DNA of 64,000 nucleotides. It comes from Microbacteriaceae bacterium (GTDB lineage Bacteria > Actinomycetota > Actinomycetes > Actinomycetales > Microbacteriaceae). The translations under genes were made by a program, and so were the position numbers. Below, piece after piece: positions 11,096 through 21,618 of this stretch. The DNA is taken from NCBI GenBank assembly GCA_025463545.1, contig JAODAR010000010.1:62001-126000 (forward strand), given 5' to 3'. Each line of letters begins with the position of its first letter. The stretch's first letter is position 1. The notes under the pieces were generated by a model. The model was given only the letters and a program-made list of their open reading frames with translations, was not told the DNA's origin and made no database searches.

Positions 11096-11710
11096 TTAGG
11101 CGGGCGAGTGGAACTTCTGCTGCGCCGCGGTGAGGCCTTCGGCCGCGATCGCTTCCACCGCGTCGGCCGCGTCGGCCAGCAGGTTGGGCAGGGCGGCGCG
11201 CTCGGTGGAGCTGAAGTCGCGCAGCACGTAGTCGGCGGCGTCCTGCCGGCCGGGCGGACGGCCAATGCCGACCCGCACGCGGGTGAACTCGTTGGTGCCC
11301 GTTGCGGCGATGATGTCGCGCAGGCCGTTGTGGCCGCCGTGGCCGCCACCGGCTTTGAGCTTGAGCGTGTCGAACGGGAGGTCGAGCTCGTCGTGCACCA
11401 CGATCAGCCGCGACGGTTCCAGCGAGTAGAACCGGAGCAGTGCCGCAACCGGACCGCCGGAGACGTTCATGAACGTGTTCGGCTTGGCCAGCACAAGCTT
11501 CGGCCCGCCCGGGGAGCTCCGCCCCTCGACGACCGTGGCATTGGTCTTGTGCGACTTGAAGTTGGCCGACATTCTGTCGGCGAGTTCGGCCACAACCATA
11601 TGGCCGACATTGTGTCGGTGACCGGCGTAGCCGGGCCCGGGGTTACCGAGCCCGACTACGAGCCAGAGATTGTCGTCCAGTGGATTACTCCTCGTCCGAC
11701 GAAACCACAC
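11096..11710 (-). CDS. pth: Peptidyl-tRNA hydrolase
   Basis: A 204-residue Pth that frees tRNA from dropped peptidyl-tRNA. The sequence shows [22 protein letters not shown] with the catalytic His in [15 protein letters not shown], and the acid in VVHDELDLP, then [12 protein letters not shown]. The start given is GTG at 11710, but no ribosome site precedes it. An AGGAG box seven bases before the CTG codon (Leu of PLDDNLW) suggests the true start may be that CTG, ten codons further in. The gene follows rplY by 33 bases, the usual rplY-pth pair. Confidence 0.95.
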   Translation of the reverse strand: MWFRRTRSNPLDDNLWLVVGLGNPGPGYAGHRHNVGHMVVAELADRMSANFKSHKTNATVVEGRSSPGGPKLVLAKPNTFMNVSGGPVAALLRFYSLEPSRLIVVHDELDLPFDTLKLKAGGGHGGHNGLRDIIAATGTNEFTRVRVGIGRPPGRQDAADYVLRDFSSTERAALPNLLADAADAVEAIAAEGLTAAQQKFHSPA

Positions 11711-11743
11711 GACGTGACCGGTTGATAACGCTACTGACCGTGA

Positions 11744-12343
11744 TTACTCAGCGGACTCAGCGGCAGGCGCAGCAGCACCCTCGGTGGTCTCCGGCTCTTC
11801 CTCGCCACGCGGTGCGTGCACGTAGAGCACGAGGGTGTCGGGCTCGGAGATGAGGGCGGCACCCGTCGGCAGGGCGATGTCCTTGGCGTGGATCTGGGCG
11901 CCCTCCTCGAGGCCCTCGATGTCGACCGAAACGCTCTCCGGGATGTTGGTCGCCTCGACCTCGAGCAGCAGGGTCTTGGTGTCGAAGTCGGCGATGGTGC
12001 CGGAGGCGGGCTCACCGGTCACGTGCACGGCAACCTCGACCTGCACCTTTTCACCCTTGCGCACGACGATGAGGTCGAGGTGCTCGATGATCTGACGAAC
12101 CGGGTCCCTCTGCACATCCTTCACCAGGGTGAGGTGCGTGGTGCCGTCGAGGTCGAGCTCGAGTACCTGGTTGGCCTTGCGCAGCAGCAGGGCGATGTGG
12201 TGGGCCGGCAGGGCGACGTGCACCGGGTCGGTGCCGTGACCGTAGATGACAGCGGGGATCTTGCCGGCAACGCGCAGGCGACGGGCGAAGCCCTTGCCGA
12301 AGTTCTCGCGCAGTTCGGCGACAACCTTGTTGTCTTCAGCCAT
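11744..12343 (-). CDS. rplY: 50S ribosomal protein L25 (general stress protein CTC type)
   Basis: A 199-residue two-domain L25/CTC protein that binds 5S rRNA: the L25 domain (ENFGKGFARRLRVAGKIPAVIYG, then the QRDPVRQIIEHLDL segment) plus the C-terminal TL5 domain (about 95-180), ending in a low-complexity acidic/Ala tail. The ATG at 12343 is chosen because AAGGAGA lies six bases upstream; an in-frame extension to 12421 adds only basic low-complexity sequence. It is followed by pth. Upstream lies the sugar-catabolic region, so rplY marks one edge of that insertion. Confidence 0.95.
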   Translation of the reverse strand: MAEDNKVVAELRENFGKGFARRLRVAGKIPAVIYGHGTDPVHVALPAHHIALLLRKANQVLELDLDGTTHLTLVKDVQRDPVRQIIEHLDLIVVRKGEKVQVEVAVHVTGEPASGTIADFDTKTLLLEVEATNIPESVSVDIEGLEEGAQIHAKDIALPTGAALISEPDTLVLYVHAPRGEEEPETTEGAAAPAAESAE

Positions 12344-12661
12344 GGTGTTTCTCCTTGCGGGGCATGATTGCCCAGATCGATGGTTCGCAGGCCTGCCTGC
12401 AACGTGTGGGTACTGGTTCAACTCGAACGCATGTCAGCGTGAGGAAAAGAGGAAGTCTTTTCGCCGCGTCGATAACGGATGCCTGCCGCCGGTCTCCCGA
12501 CGGCTTCGGAATCCCTCGCCGAAGTTCAGTTCGCCAGTCTAGCAGCCACGGCGAGGGCTGCCGTCGCGCAGGCGCGGAGCACGACCAGGTCTCCCCCGCG
12601 CACGAAATGCCCGAGCAATGGTCCCCGCACTCCATTGCCCATCGTGTTCACCATTCTCTGC
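12344..12661. other. Spacer between dgoD and rplY
   Basis: This 318-base stretch lies between the dgoD stop and the rplY start, both on the minus strand, and must hold the rplY promoter. A TAGACT box (minus strand, about 12537) resembles the one ahead of eno. I see no gene, tRNA or strong hairpin in it. It is also the left edge of the catabolic region, and no attachment-site-like repeat was recognised. Confidence 0.5.
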
Positions 12662-13810
12662 TCACCATTCAGCCAGTGATCCGTCCGCGTGGCGCCACAC
12701 GGGGGTGCGCCACGCGTGGCCGCCTCGGGCGTCGGCGGCCCGCACCGCGTCCTCGTCGACCTCGATGCCGAGGCCGGGGCCGGTCAGCCGCAGAATGTCA
12801 CCGTCCACGAACTTCAGCGGCGCCTTGTCGACGACGTAGTCGAGCACCTCGGCGCCCTGGTTGTAGTGGATGCCGATGCTCTGTTCCTGGATCAGGTAGT
12901 TCGGCGTCGCGAATCCCACCTGGAGGCAGGCGGCAAGGGCGATCGGGCCGAGCGGGCAATGCGGTGCCAGCTGCACGTCCCAGGCTTCGGCCATGGCCGC
13001 GATGCGTCGTACCTCGGAGATGCCGCCGGCGTGGGAAAGGTCGGGCTGGGCCACGGCGATTCCGGCCTGCAGTACCGGAAGAAACTCCTGCCGGTTGTAC
13101 AGCCGCTCACCGGTGGCGATGGGAATGGACGTCGCCTGCGCCAGCTGGCCGATCAGGTGCGAGTTCTCCGGCACGACCGGTTCCTCGATGAAGAACGGGC
13201 GCAGCGGCTCGAGCATGGGGGCGATGCGGCGGGCGTTGGCGAGGGTGAACCGACCGTGGAAGTCGACCGCGACGTCACGGTTGGGTCCGAGCACCGCACG
13301 CGCGGCGGCCACCCGGTCGAGCACTCCATCGATCTCGGCGACGGTGCCGATTCGCCCCATCGAGCCGGAGGCGTTCATCTTGACGGCGGTGAGGCCGACC
13401 TCGACCTGTGCGGCGATCGCATCCGCCACGCCGCTCGGGTCGTCGCCGCCGACCCAGCCGTACACCCGGATCCGGTCGCGCACCGGGCCGCCCAGCAACT
13501 CGTACACCGGCACCCCCAGCGCTTTGCCCTTGATGTCCCACAGCGCCTGGTCGATGCCGGAGACCGCGCTGCCGAAGACGGCGCCGCCTCGGTAGAAGCC
13601 GCTCTTGGTCAACACCTGCCAGGTGTCCTCGATGCGGGACGCATCACTGCCGACCAGATACTCGCTGAACTGCTCGATCACCGTGCGCACGGCGTCGGAA
13701 TTCCCTTCCAGGCTTGCCTCCCCCCAGCCCACCACGCCGGCATCCGTTTCAATTCGAACGAACAGCCATCGTGGCGCCACAAGGAAGGTCTCGACTCTGG
13801 TGATGCGCAT
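12662..13810 (-). CDS. dgoD: D-galactonate dehydratase, enolase superfamily
   Basis: A 382-residue MR/MLE-type enzyme converting D-galactonate to 2-dehydro-3-deoxy-D-galactonate. The C-terminal half closely follows E. coli DgoD as I know it: VAVDFHGRF (metal Asp plus catalytic His), FFIEEPV, IATGERLY, then APHCPLGPIALAACLQ with the second catalytic His, LIQEQSIGIHYN, and the ending HADGSLAEW. These are the three metal acids and two His residues expected of the galactonate subgroup. It starts five bases after the last permease gene, so it is the final gene of the importer operon; this supports a sugar acid as the imported substrate. Confidence 0.93.
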   Translation of the reverse strand: MRITRVETFLVAPRWLFVRIETDAGVVGWGEASLEGNSDAVRTVIEQFSEYLVGSDASRIEDTWQVLTKSGFYRGGAVFGSAVSGIDQALWDIKGKALGVPVYELLGGPVRDRIRVYGWVGGDDPSGVADAIAAQVEVGLTAVKMNASGSMGRIGTVAEIDGVLDRVAAARAVLGPNRDVAVDFHGRFTLANARRIAPMLEPLRPFFIEEPVVPENSHLIGQLAQATSIPIATGERLYNRQEFLPVLQAGIAVAQPDLSHAGGISEVRRIAAMAEAWDVQLAPHCPLGPIALAACLQVGFATPNYLIQEQSIGIHYNQGAEVLDYVVDKAPLKFVDGDILRLTGPGLGIEVDEDAVRAADARGGHAWRTPVWRHADGSLAEW

Positions 13811-13815
13811 CGGAG

Positions 13816-14703
13816 TCAGCCTTTCGTGGCACCGGCGGTGAGGCCGGAGACGATGTATTTCTGGGTGAACAGTGCGATCACCATGATCGGAACAGTCACC
13901 ACGACGGCCGCCGACATGAGGCTCCCCCAGTCGATGCTCGCGTAGGAGACGAAGTTGAAGATCGCCACCGGCAGCGTCTTCGTGTTCGCGCCCGAGAGCA
14001 CCAGGGCGAACATGAAGTTGTTCCAGGAGAAGATGAACGAGAGGATGCCTGCCGTCGCGAGCCCAGGGACGGACAGCGGGAGCGTGATCCGGGCGAAGGC
14101 GCCGATCGGGGTGAGCCCGTCGACTTGCGCCTGTTCTTCAAGCTCGAGCGGCATTGAATCGAAGAAGCTGATCATGATGTACACGATGAGCGGAAGCGCC
14201 ACGAACATGTGGGAGAGGATCAGCACTCCGAACCCGCCGACCAGTCGCAGGTTGGCGAAGATGAAGTACCACGGCACCAGCAGGCTCACCCCGGGGATGA
14301 TGCGAGCCATCAGCACCACCATCGCCGAGCGGTGCATGGTGAAACGGCTCATCGCATACGCGGCCGGCACACCGAGGATCAGCGACAGCACAGTGGACCA
14401 CAACGCCACCCAGAAGCTGTTGAAGATGAACACGAAGTAGTTGTTGCGGTTGAGCACATTGGCGTAATTGTCGAGCGTCGGGGTGAAGAGGATCGTCTTG
14501 CTCGCGTCGTAGATATCGACGTTCGTCTTGAGCGACGCGATGAACATCCAGGCCAGCGGCGCGATGAACAGCAGCACGACGACGGCGAGGGCGACCACCC
14601 GGAATACCGGGTAGAAGCGCAGGGGCCGGCGACGGCGCGCTGTCGGCCGCCGGCTTTCCGGGTGCTGGCCGGTTGCACGCTGGGTGGTCAGGGTGGCGCT
14701 CAT
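13816..14703 (-). CDS. CUT1-type sugar ABC transporter permease (MalG-like)
   Basis: A 295-residue inner-membrane permease with an Arg-rich N-terminus, six predicted helices and the EAA loop EEQAQVDGLTPIGAFARITLP (about residue 200) that contacts the ATPase. This is the MalG-type partner of a carbohydrate importer. The ATG at 14703 overlaps the upstream permease stop by one base (TGATG), so the two permeases are translationally coupled. No ATPase gene is in this operon; CUT1 systems in actinobacteria often share one ATPase (MsiK-like) coded elsewhere. Position next to dgoD suggests galactonate or a related sugar acid as substrate, which is inference. Confidence 0.92.
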   Translation of the reverse strand: MSATLTTQRATGQHPESRRPTARRRRPLRFYPVFRVVALAVVVLLFIAPLAWMFIASLKTNVDIYDASKTILFTPTLDNYANVLNRNNYFVFIFNSFWVALWSTVLSLILGVPAAYAMSRFTMHRSAMVVLMARIIPGVSLLVPWYFIFANLRLVGGFGVLILSHMFVALPLIVYIMISFFDSMPLELEEQAQVDGLTPIGAFARITLPLSVPGLATAGILSFIFSWNNFMFALVLSGANTKTLPVAIFNFVSYASIDWGSLMSAAVVVTVPIMVIALFTQKYIVSGLTAGATKG

Positions 14704-15626
14704 CAGCGGTTCCCCTTTCTCCGGTAGGTGATCATCCACATGAGGGCGATGATGAGCAGGAAGAACAGGATCAGCACGGTCGATGCGATCCCGTAGTCGT
14801 TGTAGTCGAAGCTGAGGCCGAACGCGTACACGTTCAACGTCTCCACCTCGTGGAATGAGCCGCCGCCCTTGCCCTTGGTGGCGTAGAGGATATCGAAGGT
14901 CTTCAGGGCGTCGATGCCGCGCAGCACGATGGCCACGATGACCGTGGCCCGCAGCAGCGGGAGGGTGACGAACCAGAATCGCTGCCACGAGTTCGCGCCG
15001 TCGATGCGCGCGGCCTCGTCAGGCTCGTCGGAGAGTGAGGTGAGCCCCGCGAGCAGGATCAACACGATCATCGGGGTCCACTGCCAGATGTCGACGAACA
15101 TCAGGGTCGGCAGGGCGGTGTCCTGGCCGGAGAGCCACGGCTGGGCGGGGATGCCGAACCAGCTCAGCAGCTGGTTGGCGAAACCGATGTTCGGGTCGAA
15201 GATGAGCCTCCACATCATGCCCACCGCGACCGGTGTTGCCACCAGCGGCAGCAGGATCGCGACGCGCACCCACTTCTCGCCCCTGAAGGAGCGCCAGAGC
15301 AGCAGGGCGATGGCCATCCCGAGCACGAGCTCTGCGGCGAGCGCGCCCCCGGTGAAGATGAAGGTGCGCAGCACCGCCGGCCAGAACCGGTTGAAGTCGC
15401 CGAAGACTTCCAGGTAGTTGTCGAAGCCGACGAACTCGGACTCGGCCCTCACCGAGCCTTCGGCGTTCGTGAGGCTCAGGTACAGCGTCCACACGAGTGG
15501 AACTGCGATCAGGAGACCGACGAAGATCATCGCGGGGGCGGCGAAAAGCCACTTCCGGTGACGGTTCGCCCAGTTGGAATACGAATTCCAGGCTGCAGGC
15601 CGGGGGGTGACCGTAACGGCCATCAT
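14703..15626 (-). CDS. CUT1-type sugar ABC transporter permease (MalF-like)
   Basis: A 307-residue permease with six helices; the first is at about residues 27-48. The EAA loop is DEPDEAARIDGANSWQRFWFVTLPLL (about 215-240). It pairs with the MalG-like permease directly downstream. The two initial Met codons (15626 and 15623) are both possible starts. It follows the substrate-binding protein by about 120 bases; that spacer contains no gene. Together with the binding protein these form an importer without a dedicated ATPase. Confidence 0.92.
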   Translation of the reverse strand: MMAVTVTPRPAAWNSYSNWANRHRKWLFAAPAMIFVGLLIAVPLVWTLYLSLTNAEGSVRAESEFVGFDNYLEVFGDFNRFWPAVLRTFIFTGGALAAELVLGMAIALLLWRSFRGEKWVRVAILLPLVATPVAVGMMWRLIFDPNIGFANQLLSWFGIPAQPWLSGQDTALPTLMFVDIWQWTPMIVLILLAGLTSLSDEPDEAARIDGANSWQRFWFVTLPLLRATVIVAIVLRGIDALKTFDILYATKGKGGGSFHEVETLNVYAFGLSFDYNDYGIASTVLILFFLLIIALMWMITYRRKGNR

Positions 15627-15749
15627 TCACCTCACTCGAGTTGGGGGGTGGAGCAAGAATTGGGGAGAAATCCGGGTGACGACGGATGCCGGGACCGGCC
15701 TTGCTCGCCGGCCGCGGCATCCGTCGCTCACATCGTTGCTGACCGATGG

Positions 15750-17057
<1,308 letters not shown>

Positions 17058-17135
17058 TGTGTCTCCAATCTGTGGAACCGCGCATGGCGCAGCCGGCATT
17101 GCATCTTTACATCTGCCTCAAGCGATGAGGTTACA

Positions 17136-17154
17136 GAATAAAACATACTTATTC
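17136..17154. promoter_or_regulatory. Candidate operator of the FadR-type regulator
   Basis: GAATAA (17136-17141) and TTATTC (17149-17154) form a perfect inverted repeat with a seven-base centre, in an AT-rich patch between the divergent binding-protein and regulator genes. GntR/FadR proteins bind such short palindromes at divergent promoters. The assignment to the neighbouring regulator is inference. Confidence 0.4.
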
Positions 17155-17186
17155 AAGATCGCGGTCGAAACGATATGCTTTGTCGC

Positions 17187-17981
17187 ATGACGGATGCCCG
17201 AACGCTGCCAATTTCGAGTGAGCTCGTCGTGGAGCCGGTCATCTCCGCCGGCGGTGCCGTGCTCAGCGGCCTGCACGCGCGCGTACTCGACCAGCTCGGA
17301 GCGGCGATCTGCGCCGGCGTTCTGCCGAGCGGGACCATCGTTCGGATCGAGGAGTTCGAAGAGCGCTACGGTGTATCCCGCTCGGTGATCCGTGAGACGC
17401 TCCGGGTGCTGGAGTCGATGGGGATGGTCGAATCGCGACGTCGCGTGGGCGTGCAGGTGCTGCCCGCGAGCGCATGGAACCTCTACGACCCGCAGGTGAT
17501 CCGGTGGCGCCTCGCCTCACCGGGCAGGGTCGCGCAGCTGCAGTCACTGACAGAACTGCGCACCGCGGTCGAACCCGAGGCGGCCCGGCTGGCCGCCCGA
17601 CGCGGTTCGCTCGAGAACGGCAGCGAACTCATGGGGCTCGCCGGAAAGCTCTGGGCCGCGGGCCAGGCGCGCGACTCCCAGGCCTTCCTCGAACTGGACA
17701 TCGAATTCCACCAGCTGGTGCTGGCCAGCTCGGGCAACGAGATGTTCGCCAAGCTCAACTCACTGGTCGCGGAGGTGCTGACCGGGCGCACCCACTACGG
17801 TTTCACCCCCGAGCATCCGGCCACCGAGGCGCTGCAGTTCCACGTCGACGTGGCCAGCGCCATCCAGCGCGGGAACGGCGACGAAGCGCACGCCGCGATG
17901 CTGCGGATCATGGACAAGGCGATCACCGAGATGAACACCATTGAGGTCAGCGGAACCGTGGAGAGCGGCATGACCGCGTAG
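17187..17981 (+). CDS. GntR-family (FadR subfamily) transcriptional regulator
   Basis: About 264 residues. The N-terminal winged helix (about 45-95) reads GTIVRIEEFEERYGVSRSVIRETLRVLESMGMVE, the GntR signature. The C-terminal FCD ligand domain shows ELDIEFHQLVLASSGN and the later His in FHVDVASAI, which bind a metal and usually an acidic sugar ligand. It is divergent from an importer plus dgoD, the same arrangement as DgoR with its target genes in E. coli, so galactonate is the likely effector (inference). The ATG at 17187 gives MTDARTLP; an ATG four codons earlier (17175) is also in frame. Confidence 0.9.
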   Translation: MTDARTLPISSELVVEPVISAGGAVLSGLHARVLDQLGAAICAGVLPSGTIVRIEEFEERYGVSRSVIRETLRVLESMGMVESRRRVGVQVLPASAWNLYDPQVIRWRLASPGRVAQLQSLTELRTAVEPEAARLAARRGSLENGSELMGLAGKLWAAGQARDSQAFLELDIEFHQLVLASSGNEMFAKLNSLVAEVLTGRTHYGFTPEHPATEALQFHVDVASAIQRGNGDEAHAAMLRIMDKAITEMNTIEVSGTVESGMTA

Positions 17982-18089
17982 TCCTCGCGACCGCGGTGCC
18001 GACCGGGCTGGCGACCGCGGTGCCAGCCGCGGCGCCGGCTCGCGCTGAGGATACGTGCACGCGCGCAGGGCACGCCATCAGCGCGAGCA

Positions 18090-18157
18090 CGAAACGACAG
18101 CGCGAGCGAAAGACGACAGCACGAGCGAAACGGCAACGCGAGCGAAACGGCAGGCGG
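18090..18157. repeat. Imperfect ~18-base tandem repeat downstream of gntK
   Basis: About four degenerate copies of a unit close to CGAGCGAAACGGCAACG follow one another, ending next to the gntK stop (minus strand, 18159). A separate 14-base direct repeat GCGACCGCGGTGCC occurs just upstream, between 17980 and 18022. The region is the spacer between the convergent regulator and gntK. Confidence 0.65.
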
Positions 18158-18158
18158 C

Positions 18159-18719
18159 TCAGGCGGAGGAGGACGAGCTGGAGCTGGACGGCCCGGCGGT
18201 CGCCGGGTGCGAGCGGATGCGCTCCACGGCATCGGCGAGGATCTCCGACACCGCAGGACTGATGTCCACGACCACGGCCGGTTCATCCTCCTGCAGCGGT
18301 TCCAGGGTGGCGAATTGCGAATCGAGCAGTCCAGGCGGCATGAAGTGACCACTGCGGCCCTCCAGCCGGGAGGCCAGCACCTCACGGCTGCCGTGCAGGT
18401 GCACGAACAACGATCGCGGCGCCTCGGCGAGGATCGCTTCCCGGTAGCTCCGGCGCAGTGCAGAGCAGGCCACCACGACGCCGGTCTCCGACGCGACCGC
18501 GAGCACCTGGCCCACTCGCGCCAGCCAGGGCCAGCGGTCCTCGTCGGTCAGCGGAATGCCGGCCGCCATCTTCTCGATGTTCGAGGTGGGGTGGAGGGAA
18601 TCGGCGTCGACGAACGGTACGCCCAGGCGGTTCGCGATGAGCGCACCGATCGTCGATTTACCGCTGCCGGATACGCCCATGACGACGATCAGGGGCGCGG
18701 CGGCGGGCGTTTCTGCCAT
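18159..18719 (-). CDS. gntK: Gluconokinase
   Basis: A 186-residue GntK/shikimate-kinase-like P-loop enzyme that phosphorylates gluconate to 6-phosphogluconate. The P-loop is MGVSGSGKSTIG (about residue 14), followed by FVDADSLHPTSNIEKMAAGIPLTDEDRWPWL, the gluconokinase signature, and ACSALRRSYRE and HFMPPGLLDSQFATLE. The C-terminus is a run of serines (nine residues), unusual but beyond the catalytic fold. The product feeds 6-phosphogluconate dehydrogenase, whose gene gnd is 19 kb away in this region. It follows manD on the same strand across a tandem repeat. Confidence 0.95.
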   Translation of the reverse strand: MAETPAAAPLIVVMGVSGSGKSTIGALIANRLGVPFVDADSLHPTSNIEKMAAGIPLTDEDRWPWLARVGQVLAVASETGVVVACSALRRSYREAILAEAPRSLFVHLHGSREVLASRLEGRSGHFMPPGLLDSQFATLEPLQEDEPAVVVDISPAVSEILADAVERIRSHPATAGPSSSSSSSSA

Positions 18720-18734
18720 CAGTCCAGTCTTCTC

Positions 18735-18830
18735 TGCGTTGTGGGGATGCGTTGTGGGGATGCGTTGTGGAGGATGCGTTGTGGAGGATGCGTTGTGGAG
18801 GATGCGTGGTGGAGGATGCGTGGTGGAGGA
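18735..18830. repeat. Seven-unit tandem repeat between manD and gntK
   Basis: Two 13-base units (TGCGTTGTGGGGA) are followed by five 14-base units (three TGCGTTGTGGAGGA, two TGCGTGGTGGAGGA). The array fills almost the whole spacer, from 16 bases upstream of the gntK start to the manD stop. Each unit carries, on the minus strand, a TCCTCCAC-type sequence and no ribosome site, so it may set the distance or hairpin content between two genes of one operon. Confidence 0.92.
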
Positions 18831-18831
18831 T

Positions 18832-20070
18832 CTACCAGTCGTGGACGGTGCCGTCGGCGAGACGGTTGTACGGCAGGTAGGCGGTCTCGTACGGGTACTT
18901 GCCGGCCTCGTCGACGTCGAACTCGACGCCGAGGCCCGGCTTGGTGCCCGGGTGCAGGTAGCCGTCTTCGAAGGTCATCGACTGCTCGAAGACCGAGTTG
19001 GTCTTGTCGCCGTGCTGCATGTACTCCTGGATACCGTAGTTGTGTATCGCGAGGCCCACGTGCAATTGGGCGGCGAAACCGACCGGGGAGATGTCGGTCG
19101 GGCCGTGGAAGCCGGACTTGATCTGGTACATCGCGGCGTAGTCCATGACCTTCTTGAGCGGGCTGATGCCACCGAAGTGGGTGGACGCAGCGCGCACGTA
19201 GTCGATGAGCTGCTCTTTGATGAGCGACTGGAAGTCCCACGCGGTGTTGAAGATCTCGCCGATGGCCAGCGGCGTGGTGGTGTGCTGGCGAACCAGTCGC
19301 AGCGCCTCCTGGTTCTCGGCCGGGGTGCAGTCCTCGAGCCAGAACAGGTCGTACGGCTCGAGCGACTTGCCGAGCTTCGCGGCCTGGATCGGCGTCATCC
19401 GGTGGTGGCCGTCGTGCAGGAGCGGCAGCTCAGGACCGAACTCGTTACGCACCGCTTCGAACACGGTCGGCAGGTGACGAAGGTACGAGCGGGTGTCCCA
19501 GTCTTCCTGGGCCGGCAGCGCTCCGCGCTGGGCCGGCTCGTGGTCGTAGCGCACGCCCTCGTTTCCCGGGAGGCCCTTATTGGAGGCGATCCCGTAGATC
19601 GACTCAAGTCCGGGAACGCCGGTCTGCACGCGGATCGAACGGTAGCCGAGCTCCTGGTGGTGACGGATGCTGTCGAACAGCTCAGGCAGTTCCTTGCCCG
19701 ACGCGTGCCCGTAAGCCATCATCTTGTCGCGGCTGGCGCCGCCCAGCAGGTCGTAGACGGGCATCCCCGCCGCCTTGCCCTTGATGTCCCAGAGAGCCAT
19801 GTCGACAGCGGCGATCGACGCCATGGTGACCGGTCCGCGGCGCCAGTACGAGCTGCGGTACAGGAACTGCCAGGCGTCTTCGATCCGGGAGGCGTCGCGG
19901 CCGATCAGCAGCGGCACGACGTGCTCGCTGAGGTAGGCGACGACCGCGAGCTCGCGACCGTTCAGTGTCGCGTCGCCGACGCCGGTCAGGCCGTCATCAG
20001 TCGTCAGCTTGAGGGTGACGAAGTTGCGGTCGGGGCTGGTGACAATGACTTCTGCCTTGTCGATCTTCAT
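18832..20070 (-). CDS. manD: D-mannonate dehydratase of the enolase superfamily (ManD/RspA type)
   Basis: A 412-residue MR/MLE-family enzyme. The N-terminus ([31 protein letters not shown]) and the middle ([30 protein letters not shown]) are characteristic of ManD/RspA proteins. Metal ligands and acid/base residues lie in [23 protein letters not shown] and [11 protein letters not shown]. ManD dehydrates D-mannonate to 2-dehydro-3-deoxy-D-gluconate. The presence of uxaC and uxuB nearby makes mannonate the sensible substrate. Some family members have weak or different sugar-acid specificity, so the exact rate and substrate are inferred. It follows the MFS carrier by 36 bases. Confidence 0.93.
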   Translation of the reverse strand: MKIDKAEVIVTSPDRNFVTLKLTTDDGLTGVGDATLNGRELAVVAYLSEHVVPLLIGRDASRIEDAWQFLYRSSYWRRGPVTMASIAAVDMALWDIKGKAAGMPVYDLLGGASRDKMMAYGHASGKELPELFDSIRHHQELGYRSIRVQTGVPGLESIYGIASNKGLPGNEGVRYDHEPAQRGALPAQEDWDTRSYLRHLPTVFEAVRNEFGPELPLLHDGHHRMTPIQAAKLGKSLEPYDLFWLEDCTPAENQEALRLVRQHTTTPLAIGEIFNTAWDFQSLIKEQLIDYVRAASTHFGGISPLKKVMDYAAMYQIKSGFHGPTDISPVGFAAQLHVGLAIHNYGIQEYMQHGDKTNSVFEQSMTFEDGYLHPGTKPGLGVEFDVDEAGKYPYETAYLPYNRLADGTVHDW

Positions 20071-20106
20071 TGCTTTTCCCTTACTGGTGAGTGGCGTGGA
20101 GGAGGC

Positions 20107-21588
20107 CTATTCGGTGGGCGGTGTACTGCTCTGCCCGCGCGACACGGTGAACGATGCCGTGGAGAGCGCCGCGTCGATCGGCGTGGCTGTCCCGCTGGCG
20201 GCTCGACGCTCCGCGATCTCGGCGACGATCTGCTTGTGCTTCTTGTCGGTCAGTGGGTAGAACAGCATGATGACGATGGCGAGGACTGATGCGGCCAGTG
20301 GGATCAGCCCGGCCCCCGCGCGGATACCGAGTTCGGCGTGCGCGGTCTGCACGGTCGCGCCGGCGGTGTAGCCGCCCCAGGCAAGCGAGAACGCGGCGAG
20401 TGCGCCGCCGACGGCTTGCCCGGTCTTGCGCGTGAATGAGAAGAGTGCGTAGGTGATGCCCTCGGCGCGAACACCGGTCTTCCACTCGCCGTATTCGACG
20501 GTGTCGGCCTCGAGTGTCCACACCAGCATGTTCACGAGCACAATACCGATCTGGCAGAGGATGAGACCTGTGAAGCCCAGCCACACCATACCCGCCGGCG
20601 CGAAGAAGATCACCAGGCCTCCCGCGGCCATGATCGCACCGCCGGCGATGTAGCCCTGGCGCTTGCCGAAGCGGCGCACGATCTTCGGGATGAACGCGGC
20701 CAGGCCGAAGGTCGCCACCAGCTGCACGATCGAGATCACGGCGTAGAGCGGAAGCGCGTGCAGCACGTCGCGCAGGTAGTACAACTGCACAGTGCTGAGA
20801 GCGAGCATTCCGGTGAGGAAGATGAAGGAGCTGATGCACAACATGAGTAGCGGCTTGTTGTGCTTGAGCACGGCGAAACTCTGCTTCGTCGACACGTGGG
20901 CGACGTCCCGAACAACCCGTTCTTTGGCGGTGACGGCGGTGAAGAGGTACAACGCAGTGCCGACCACCACGAAGCCGAGGGTCATGAATGTGAACATGGC
21001 CTGCAGGTCAGCGCCAGGCACGATCATCGGGGCGACGAAGATGCCCAGTGCCGCACCGACCACCATGGCGCCGATGGATCGGGCACTGGCGAGCTTTGCG
21101 CGCTCCCCCGCATCCTGGGTCATCGCACCGGCCAGTGAACCGTAGGGGATGTTGACGAGGCTGTAAGCGAGGCCCAGTGCTGCATAGGTCAGGTAGGCGT
21201 AGAGAAGCATGCCGCTCTCGCCGATCTGCGGCACCGAGAAGGCAGCTGCTGAGAGAAGGAGGAGCGGCACGGATCCGAACATGATGAACGGGCGGAACTT
21301 GCCGAATTTCTTGCTGTAGGTGCGGTCAACGACGCGGCCGGCGAAGATATCGGCGAAGGCGTCGAAGATGCGCACCACGAGTAGGAGGGTTCCGGCTGCG
21401 GCGGCGGAGATACCCGCGACATCCGTGTAGTAGATCAGCAGGAACATGGTCGCGGTAGTGAAGGCGAGGTTGTTCGCTGCGTCGCCTGCGCCGTACCCGA
21501 CGATGCTGAGCCTGCTGAGCTTTCCGACGGCCGGGGAACTGCCCCCGGTGGCGGCTGGCGTCTCGTTCGGTGCGATGGTTGAGGTCAT
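20107..21588 (-). CDS. MFS carrier of the glycoside-pentoside-hexuronide:cation symporter type
   Basis: A 493-residue membrane protein with about twelve helices. The GPH family is recognised from GYGAGDAANNLAFTTATMFLLIYYTD at the start, the RIFDAFADIFAGRVVDRTYSKKFGKFRPF loop, and the later DTVEYGEWKTGVRAEGITYALFSFTRKTGQAVGGALAA block. Relatives import glucuronides, melibiose or hexuronates with Na+ or H+. The ATG at 21588 is chosen because AAAGGAG lies eight bases upstream; a GTG at 21618 is a poorer option. Next in the operon come manD and gntK, so a hexuronate or glucuronide is the likely cargo. An operator-like palindrome lies about 310 bases upstream. Confidence 0.9.
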   Translation of the reverse strand: MTSTIAPNETPAATGGSSPAVGKLSRLSIVGYGAGDAANNLAFTTATMFLLIYYTDVAGISAAAAGTLLLVVRIFDAFADIFAGRVVDRTYSKKFGKFRPFIMFGSVPLLLLSAAAFSVPQIGESGMLLYAYLTYAALGLAYSLVNIPYGSLAGAMTQDAGERAKLASARSIGAMVVGAALGIFVAPMIVPGADLQAMFTFMTLGFVVVGTALYLFTAVTAKERVVRDVAHVSTKQSFAVLKHNKPLLMLCISSFIFLTGMLALSTVQLYYLRDVLHALPLYAVISIVQLVATFGLAAFIPKIVRRFGKRQGYIAGGAIMAAGGLVIFFAPAGMVWLGFTGLILCQIGIVLVNMLVWTLEADTVEYGEWKTGVRAEGITYALFSFTRKTGQAVGGALAAFSLAWGGYTAGATVQTAHAELGIRAGAGLIPLAASVLAIVIMLFYPLTDKKHKQIVAEIAERRAASGTATPIDAALSTASFTVSRGQSSTPPTE

Positions 21589-21618
21589 TGCGGGGGCTCC
21601 TTTACCCATTTTCTTCAC

